NCBI RefSeq assembly: GCF_003987395.1
Contig: NZ_PIPT01000012.1
Coordinates: forward strand, 1-51,278
Direction: 5' to 3'
Length of the DNA: 51,278 nucleotides
DNA from: Pseudidiomarina aquimaris
GTDB taxonomy: Bacteria > Pseudomonadota > Gammaproteobacteria > Enterobacterales > Alteromonadaceae
Part shown: one piece after another, positions 46,791-51,278 of the stretch
Layout: each line of letters begins with the position of its first letter
How positions within the stretch are numbered: position 1 is the stretch's first letter
The notes under the pieces: generated by a model
Database searches by the model: none
The model's input: only the letters and a program-made list of their open reading frames with translations
Told to the model about the DNA's origin: nothing
Program-made: the position numbers and the translations under genes

Positions 46791-46828
46791 AAGCCCGCAG
46801 CCAGGAAAAAAATCCCGGCTGCGGCTTT
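46791..46828 (+). terminator. Hairpin between rpmJ and rpsM
   Basis: AAGCCCGCAGCC/GGCTGCGGCTT, an 11-bp stem with one bulged C and a 14-base loop, followed by only three T. Probably a partial terminator or attenuator between the spc and alpha operons. Confidence 0.65.
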
Positions 46829-46835
46829 GATATGT

Positions 46836-46864
46836 TTGCAAATTGGCGACCGGTTGAGTATCCT
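46836..46864 (+). promoter_or_regulatory. Promoter of the alpha operon
   Basis: -35 TTGCAA (46836-46841), 17-bp spacer, -10 TATCCT (46859-46864). The start would be near 46871, leaving a leader of about 42 bases before rpsM, where the S4-binding pseudoknot lies in E. coli. Confidence 0.6.
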
Positions 46865-46912
46865 AACGGGCTTTTCAAATCCGGTCACCCATAAACTATA
46901 GGAGACGTGTTA

Positions 46913-47269
46913 GTGGCCCGTATCGCTGGCATTAACGTTCCTGACAATAAGCATGCAGTCATTGCCTTGACTGCGATCTATGGTATTGGTCGTACCCGCT
47001 CTAAGCATATTCTTGCTGCGGTTGGTATCGAAGAAAATACTACGATCGGCTCTTTGTCAGAAGAAAAACTAGATCTGCTTCGCGAAGCAGTAGGTAAATT
47101 CGCTGTAGAAGGCGACCTACGTCGTGAAGTTTCTATGAACATCAAACGCTTGATGGACCTCGGATGTTTCCGTGGCCTTCGTCATCGTCGTGGCTTGCCT
47201 CTACGTGGACAGCGCACTAAAACAAATGCGCGCACCCGTAAAGGTCCGCGTAAACCAATTAAGAAGTAA
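46913..47269 (+). CDS. rpsM: 30S ribosomal protein S13
   Basis: 118 residues. The GTG at 46913 gives [19 protein letters not shown], the exact family start, with AGGAG eight bases upstream. An in-frame GTG at 46907 is too near the ribosome binding site. In E. coli S4 controls the alpha operon at this start. Confidence 0.97.
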   Translation: MARIAGINVPDNKHAVIALTAIYGIGRTRSKHILAAVGIEENTTIGSLSEEKLDLLREAVGKFAVEGDLRREVSMNIKRLMDLGCFRGLRHRRGLPLRGQRTKTNARTRKGPRKPIKK

Positions 47270-47280
47270 GGAGTTGAGCA

Positions 47281-47670
47281 ATGGCTAAACAACCAACTCG
47301 TACTCGTAAGCGCGTTAAAAAGCAAGTCGCTGATGGCATGGCTCACATCCATGCATCTTTCAATAACACCATTGTGACCATCACTGACCGTCAAGGTAAC
47401 GCGTTAGCATGGGCAACTGCAGGTGGTTCAGGTTTCCGTGGTTCACGTAAATCTACACCATTCGCTGCACAGGTTGCTGCTGAGCGCGCGGGTGAAATGG
47501 CGAAGGAATATGGTTTGAAAAACCTAGAAGTGTTCGTAAAGGGCCCAGGTCCTGGTCGCGAATCATCAATTCGCGCGTTGAACGCTGTAGGTTATCGCAT
47601 CACTAACATTACTGATGTGACGCCTATTCCTCACAACGGTTGTCGTCCGCCTAAGAAACGTCGCGTTTAA
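47281..47670 (+). CDS. rpsK: 30S ribosomal protein S11
   Basis: 129 residues with the block [20 protein letters not shown] and the end [13 protein letters not shown], identical in style to E. coli S11. Platform protein of the small subunit. Confidence 0.98.
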   Translation: MAKQPTRTRKRVKKQVADGMAHIHASFNNTIVTITDRQGNALAWATAGGSGFRGSRKSTPFAAQVAAERAGEMAKEYGLKNLEVFVKGPGPGRESSIRALNAVGYRITNITDVTPIPHNGCRPPKKRRV

Positions 47671-47700
47671 TAGGCGCCATACGATAGTTGGAGAAAGAAC

Positions 47701-48321
47701 ATGGCTAGATATTTGGGTCCAAAACTCAAACTGAGTCGTCGCGAAGGAACAGACCTGTTCCTGAAAAGCGGCGTACGCGCTATCGATACGAAATGTAAAC
47801 TCGAGAGCGCACCGGGTCAGCACGGCGCACGTCGTGGCCGTTTGTCTGATTACGGTTTGCAGTTACGTGAAAAGCAAAAAGTTCGTCGTATGTATGGCGT
47901 ACTAGAAAAGCAATTCCGTAACTATTACAAAGAAGCTGCCCGTATTAAGGGCAACACTGGTGAAAACCTGCTGCAATTGCTTGAACAGCGTCTTGATAAC
48001 GTTGTTTACCGCATGGGCTTTGCCTCAACTCGTGCAGAAGCACGTCAGTTGGTAAGCCACAAAGCAGTGGTAGTGAATGGCCAGGTAGTCAACATTCCGT
48101 CGTTCAAAGTTCGTCCGGAAGATGTTGTGTCCGTTCGCGAAAAAGCGAAAAAGCAGGCGCGCATCGCCGCTGCATTGGAACTTGCTGATCAACGCGAGAA
48201 GCCAGTGTGGTTGGAAGTAGACGCGAACAAAATGGAAGGTCAATTTAAGCGTCTTCCAGAGCGTTCAGACTTGTCTGCTGAAATTAACGAACAGTTGATC
48301 GTAGAGCTTTACTCTAAGTAA
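47701..48321 (+). CDS. rpsD: 30S ribosomal protein S4
   Basis: 206 residues, normal length. RNA-binding S4 domain ([20 protein letters not shown], then [14 protein letters not shown]). Primary 16S-binding protein and the probable autoregulator of the alpha operon. Confidence 0.98.
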   Translation: MARYLGPKLKLSRREGTDLFLKSGVRAIDTKCKLESAPGQHGARRGRLSDYGLQLREKQKVRRMYGVLEKQFRNYYKEAARIKGNTGENLLQLLEQRLDNVVYRMGFASTRAEARQLVSHKAVVVNGQVVNIPSFKVRPEDVVSVREKAKKQARIAAALELADQREKPVWLEVDANKMEGQFKRLPERSDLSAEINEQLIVELYSK

Positions 48322-48346
48322 AGCTTAAGCATAAAGAGAGGACACA

Positions 48347-49336
48347 ATGCAGGGTTCTGTTACCGAATTCCTTAAACCAAGGCTAGTCGACATTGAACAA
48401 ATCAGCCCGACTCACGCAAAAGTGACGTTGGAGCCTCTTGAGCGTGGCTTTGGTCACACGCTGGGCAACGCGTTGCGTCGCATTTTACTTTCGTCTATGC
48501 CAGGTGTGGCTGTGACTGAAGTTAAAATTGACGGCGTACAACACGAATACAGCAGTAAAGAGGGTGTTCAGGAAGATGTCATCGAAATTCTGCTGAACCT
48601 TAAAGGCTTAGCAGTGACCATGGAAGGTAAAGATGAAGCTACGCTGACCTTGAAAAAATCTGGAGCGGGCCCTGTCAAGGCTGGCGATATCACCACTGAT
48701 GGCGATATTGAGATTGTTAACCCTGACCACCTGATCTGTACTTTGACAGGTGATACTGAGATTGAGATGTCAATCAAAGTAGAGCGTGGTCGTGGTTATG
48801 TTCCAGCTTCGGCACGTCAGTCCGCTGACGATGAAGAACGTCCGATCGGGCTTCTACTAGTCGACGCTTCTTTTAGTCCAGTTGAGCGCATTGCGTACAA
48901 CGTTGATTCAGCTCGTGTTGAACAACGTACCGACTTGGACAAACTGGTTATCGACATGGAAACGAATGGCACTCTGGATCCAGAGGAAGCGATTCGCCGC
49001 GCAGCAACAATCCTGGCTGAACAGCTGGAAGCGTTTGTTGAATTGCGTGACATGAGCGAACCGGAAGAGAAAGAAGAGAAACCAGAATTCGATCCGATTC
49101 TGTTACGTCCGGTAGACGATTTGGAATTAACTGTGCGTTCTGCTAACTGTTTAAAAGCAGAAGCTATTCAGTACATTGGTGATTTAGTACAGCGTACCGA
49201 GGTTGAGTTGTTGAAGACTCCAAACCTTGGTAAGAAGTCGCTGACCGAGATCAAAGACGTACTTGCTTCACGTGGTTTGTCTCTAGGCATGCGTCTAGAA
49301 AACTGGCCGCCAGCAAGTCTTGTTGATCGCGACTAA
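48347..49336 (+). CDS. rpoA: DNA-directed RNA polymerase subunit alpha
   Basis: 329 residues, same as E. coli. The N-terminal dimerisation domain contains [20 protein letters not shown]; an acidic linker ([12 protein letters not shown]) is followed by the C-terminal domain that binds UP elements and activators ([20 protein letters not shown]). Preceded by GAGAGGA. Confidence 0.98.
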   Translation: MQGSVTEFLKPRLVDIEQISPTHAKVTLEPLERGFGHTLGNALRRILLSSMPGVAVTEVKIDGVQHEYSSKEGVQEDVIEILLNLKGLAVTMEGKDEATLTLKKSGAGPVKAGDITTDGDIEIVNPDHLICTLTGDTEIEMSIKVERGRGYVPASARQSADDEERPIGLLLVDASFSPVERIAYNVDSARVEQRTDLDKLVIDMETNGTLDPEEAIRRAATILAEQLEAFVELRDMSEPEEKEEKPEFDPILLRPVDDLELTVRSANCLKAEAIQYIGDLVQRTEVELLKTPNLGKKSLTEIKDVLASRGLSLGMRLENWPPASLVDRD

Positions 49337-49374
49337 AGCATCTTTTACAGAGAATTACTGAGAAGGGTATAGGT

Positions 49375-49776
49375 ATGCGCCATCGTAAGAGTGGTCGTCA
49401 ACTCAACCGCAACAGCAGCCATCGCAAAGCGATGTTCAGCAACATGGCAAGTTCACTTGTGCGTCACGAAGTGATTAAAACTACACTTCCTAAAGCTAAA
49501 GAACTGCGTCGTGTTATTGAGCCGCTTATCACTTTGTCTAAGCAAGACAGCGTAGCTAATCGTCGTTTGGCGTTTGCTCGCACTCGTGACAAAGAAGTGG
49601 TTGGTAAGCTGTTCAACGAGCTTGGTCCGCGTTATCAAGAACGCGCTGGTGGTTACACTCGCATCATGAAGTGTGGCTTCCGTGCAGGTGACAACGCGCC
49701 AATGGCTTATGTTGAGCTAGTTGACCGTCCAGAAGTTGAAGCTACTGAAGCTGAAGAAGTTGCAGTAGAAGAGTAA
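49375..49776 (+). CDS. rplQ: 50S ribosomal protein L17
   Basis: 133 residues. Start [20 protein letters not shown] as in all L17; an acidic tail ([10 protein letters not shown]) makes it about six residues longer than in E. coli. Last gene of the alpha operon, followed by a strong terminator. Confidence 0.98.
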   Translation: MRHRKSGRQLNRNSSHRKAMFSNMASSLVRHEVIKTTLPKAKELRRVIEPLITLSKQDSVANRRLAFARTRDKEVVGKLFNELGPRYQERAGGYTRIMKCGFRAGDNAPMAYVELVDRPEVEATEAEEVAVEE

Positions 49777-49794
49777 GATTCTCTTTGGAGAATT

Positions 49795-49825
49795 AAAAAA
49801 GCCGCTCAAATGAGCGGCTTTTTTG
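49795..49825. terminator. Bidirectional terminator after rplQ
   Basis: GCCGCTC/GAGCGGC stem with a four-base loop, flanked by A6 on one side and T7 on the other. It serves rplQ and the converging gene at 49845-50663. Confidence 0.93.
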
Positions 49826-49844
49826 TTTCTAATAAACCTAATAG

Positions 49845-50663
49845 TTAATTCTTGCTCGCAACTGCTGCAGCAATTTCTTCTTTAGCGATTCCGTGGGTCT
49901 CGGCTAGCGCTTCAATTTCTTGGTAACTCATTCCAGCGCGATAAGCCCCCTTCAAGACGGAGAGAGCTTCTGCTCTTGAAGTAACTTCAGTTGACTCAGG
50001 ATCATTATCTGTCGTTATGAGATCAATCAGATCTGATAATGAACTCGAGAGATAATCCCCGATCGCAGGCAATACACTCAAGGTTGCATGTACAATACCT
50101 TCAACTTTTTCCGGTTGTGATGCACTTGCCGATTGCATAATACTATCAGCCATTTCCGGTTCAACTTTGACAGCGACGCGAACCAGTTCTTCAACATTCG
50201 CCGGGTTAGCGCGACTTGCTTCAACAACGATTTCATCGGCATAAGCAGGTTCCGCTTCAACTGCAATTCTCACTAGTTCAGCAGGCTGTGCTACCTCAGT
50301 ATGCATGGCCACCGCCATAATGTCTTTGGTAAATCCTGGTTCCGCATCGATAGCAGCTTTAATGATTTGCTCGTAATTATTCGGGTAGCGCTCGAAAGCA
50401 GCATGTACAATCGATTCAACGTGTTCGGGATAATTACTTAATAACACGCGTACTGTTCGAGTCGGAGAGAAATTTCGCTTTGTGTAATAGCGGAACATTC
50501 TTAAGTAGGTATTAACGAGACGTTTATTTTCTTCCGTGAGTTGATAACTATTATTGTCTATGTAACCGATCTCGTCACTTAGCGTCATCGCTGCGGTAGC
50601 TTTTGGTACAGTGATACCTATTGTTATACCCAGCGCTATTGTAAGTGCTGTTTTCAATTTCAT
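49845..50663 (-). CDS. Exported protein with tandem 15-residue helical repeats (unknown family)
   Basis: 272 residues from the ATG at 50663, with AGGGG ten bases upstream; a GTG at 50672 is too near that site. Signal peptide about 1-25 (LTIALGITIGITVPKATAA). From about residue 78 to 212 the protein is built of nine contiguous 15-residue units, pattern xPxxxxxIVxxAxxx (for example YPEHVESIVHAAFER, EPAYADEIVVEASRA, NPANVEELVRVAVKV). A low-complexity Ser/Asp part and a short C-terminal helical segment follow. Probably an alpha-solenoid in the periplasm. I do not recognise the family. It is a single gene between rplQ and an rRNA operon. Confidence 0.85.
   Translation of the reverse strand: MKLKTALTIALGITIGITVPKATAAMTLSDEIGYIDNNSYQLTEENKRLVNTYLRMFRYYTKRNFSPTRTVRVLLSNYPEHVESIVHAAFERYPNNYEQIIKAAIDAEPGFTKDIMAVAMHTEVAQPAELVRIAVEAEPAYADEIVVEASRANPANVEELVRVAVKVEPEMADSIMQSASASQPEKVEGIVHATLSVLPAIGDYLSSSLSDLIDLITTDNDPESTEVTSRAEALSVLKGAYRAGMSYQEIEALAETHGIAKEEIAAAVASKN
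50028..50432 (-). repeat. Coding region for nine 15-residue (45-bp) units
   Basis: The units diverge at DNA level but keep register without gaps. Unit 4 (EVAQPAELVRIAVEA) lacks the Pro at position 2, and the ninth unit is degenerate (LPAIGDYLSSSLSDL). Most units start with a residue plus Pro, and positions 8, 9 and 12 are hydrophobic or small. Confidence 0.75.
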
Positions 50664-50812
50664 CGATTGCACACCCCTAGTCGTTCATTGTGTTGTTATT
50701 GTTCTTTGAAACGTTTTACAGAACATTAGCAGTGTTTATAGACAATAAACAGTCAAAGATCGTTCAATCTGATTAAAAAAAAAGCAGTCGGAAATTATTT
50801 CGCAAAAAGATC

Positions 50813-50840
50813 TTGCACGCAGGTAAATGATCCTTATAAT
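50813..50840 (+). promoter_or_regulatory. rRNA promoter P1
   Basis: -35 TTGCAC (50813-50818), 16-bp spacer, consensus -10 TATAAT (50835-50840), followed by TCGCCGCC. The A-rich stretch 50770-50808 just upstream looks like an UP element. GATC abuts the -35 on its left (50809-50812). Confidence 0.85.
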
Positions 50841-50926
50841 TCGCCGCCGTTGTCACCGAGGGCAAAGCCAACGGAGATAACGGTCAGCGGCGCGAAGCGC
50901 CTGCAAAAAAAAGATCGAAAATGATC

Positions 50927-50954
50927 TTGACGCTGACAAGGGAAAGCGTAAAAT
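50927..50954 (+). promoter_or_regulatory. rRNA promoter P2
   Basis: -35 TTGACG (50927-50932), 16-bp spacer, -10 TAAAAT (50949-50954), then ACGCATCCCGC. GATC again abuts the -35 (50923-50926). The inverted repeat AAGATC-N6-GATCTT (50911-50928) overlaps the -35. Confidence 0.8.
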
Positions 50955-50963
50955 ACGCATCCC

Positions 50964-51005
50964 GCTTGAGAGTTCCGAAAGAGCTTCAAGCACGTTCTTT
51001 AACAA
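50964..51005 (+). promoter_or_regulatory. Antitermination-type leader (boxB-like hairpin and boxA)
   Basis: Stem GCTTGA (50964-50969)/TCAAGC (50986-50991), then GTTCTTTAACAA at 50994-51005, which fits the rRNA boxA (TGCTCTTTAACAA). In rRNA operons NusB/NusE bind this element to allow full-length transcription. Confidence 0.75.
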
Positions 51006-51166
51006 TATATCAAGCCAAGCAAACTGTGTGGGCACTTACCGGATTCAGGCAGAGAAAGCATCTTCGGATGCGACAAGTACTTTAAATAGTACACCTGACT
51101 GATTGAACGAAGTGCTTAACAAAATAAAGCTTAAGTCATGAAATTCAATGAGTCGATTAAACTTTT

Positions 51167-51278
51167 AAACTGAAGAGTTTGATCATGGCTCAGATTGAAC
51201 GCTGGCGGCAGGCCTAACACATGCAAGTCGAGCGGTAACAGAGAGAAGCTTGCTTCTTTGCTGACGAGCGGCGGACGG
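51167..51278 (+). rRNA. rrs: 16S ribosomal RNA, 5' end (cut by the window)
   Basis: Starts at AAACTGAAGAGTTTGATCATGG, the universal 16S 5' end, followed by GCTCAGATTGAACGCTGGCGG. The V1 loop (AGAGAAGCTTGCTTCTTTGCTGACGAG, quoted in part) suits an Alteromonadales-like bacterium. Only 112 bases are inside the window. The mature end is judged by alignment to E. coli and may be off by a base or two. Confidence 0.97.

Larger units (their letters stand above)
50664..51166 (+). promoter_or_regulatory. Leader and promoter region of the second rRNA operon
   Basis: 503 bp with no protein gene. It holds the leftward promoter zone of the repeat-protein gene (50673-50760), an A-rich UP-like stretch (50770-50808), two tandem rRNA promoters, a GGCGC/GCGCC hairpin (50889-50901), and the boxB/boxA leader. 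About 160 bp of processed leader follow up to the 16S. Confidence 0.75.

Noticed and set aside
41262-49776. CRISPR, toxin-antitoxin or phage genes hidden in the ribosomal region
   Set aside because: All intergenic gaps are under 140 bp and contain only ribosome binding sites, one terminator and one promoter.
50889-50901. GGCGC-GAA-GCGCC hairpin as a terminator
   Set aside because: It is followed by A residues, not T, on the + strand, and no T-run follows on the other strand. It lies within the rRNA leader.

Overview
The window is chromosomal DNA of a marine-type gammaproteobacterium. The 16S 5' end, the gamma-type gene content (tamAB, rimI, deoCABD, prfC-yjjV, smp-serB-radA, spc and alpha ribosomal operons) and a Na+-handling Mrp antiporter fit the Alteromonadales, and Idiomarinaceae (Idiomarina/Pseudidiomarina) is my best guess. 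That placement is recognition from memory, not a database result. The window runs almost exactly from the 3' end of one rRNA operon (5S, base 9) to the 5' end of the next (16S, from about 51167), both on the + strand. No prophage, insertion sequence, CRISPR array or integrase was seen.

Layout. 1-330: 5S rRNA, its terminator and short direct repeats. 328-5534 (-): tamA-tamB for outer-membrane protein assembly. 5646-5766: tRNA-Trp with its own promoter. 5839-6662: a probable HolD-like gene and rimI. 6674-7210 (-): an ArsR-type repressor with a BigR/SqrR-like cysteine pair and a DUF2892 membrane protein. 7391-11876: nucleoside-salvage operon cdd-deoC-deoA-deoB-deoD. 11953-14409 (-): a secreted subtilisin-like protease with SLH-like C-terminal segments. 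14573-16974: prfC and a TatD-family hydrolase. 16925-19587: smp/ahpA facing away from serB-radA. 19587-21999: a FecCD/BtuCDF-type ABC importer. 21996-23321 (-): an S41 lipoprotein protease. 23464-24477: nagZ. 24484-25904: queC and queE, divergent.

25997-35063 is a compact Tad/Flp (type IVb) pilus locus: an Flp-type prepilin, TadG/TadE-like proteins, RcpC/CpaB, RcpA/CpaC secretin, TadA/CpaF ATPase, TadB, TadC, a DUF192 protein, a TadD-like protein and two unrecognised proteins. No tadZ/cpaE and no tadV prepilin peptidase are present. It converges on 35060-40823 (-), an Mrp-type multisubunit cation/proton antiporter (fused A/B, then C, D, E, F, G).

41262-46780 is the spc operon (rplN to rpmJ, including secY) and 46913-49776 the alpha operon (rpsM, rpsK, rpsD, rpoA, rplQ). 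Unusually, the S10 operon is not upstream of rplN; the mrp operon and a fresh promoter lie there instead. 49845-50663 (-) encodes an exported protein with about nine tandem 15-residue helical units. From 50673 to the end are tandem rRNA promoters, an antitermination-like boxB/boxA leader and the first bases of 16S rRNA.

The most interesting items are the 15-residue repeat protein, the reduced Tad locus with unassigned partners, the S10/spc break with a promoter nearly identical to an rRNA promoter, GATC sites abutting both rRNA -35 boxes, the SLH-like protease, and a B12-type binding protein with no recognisable signal peptide.
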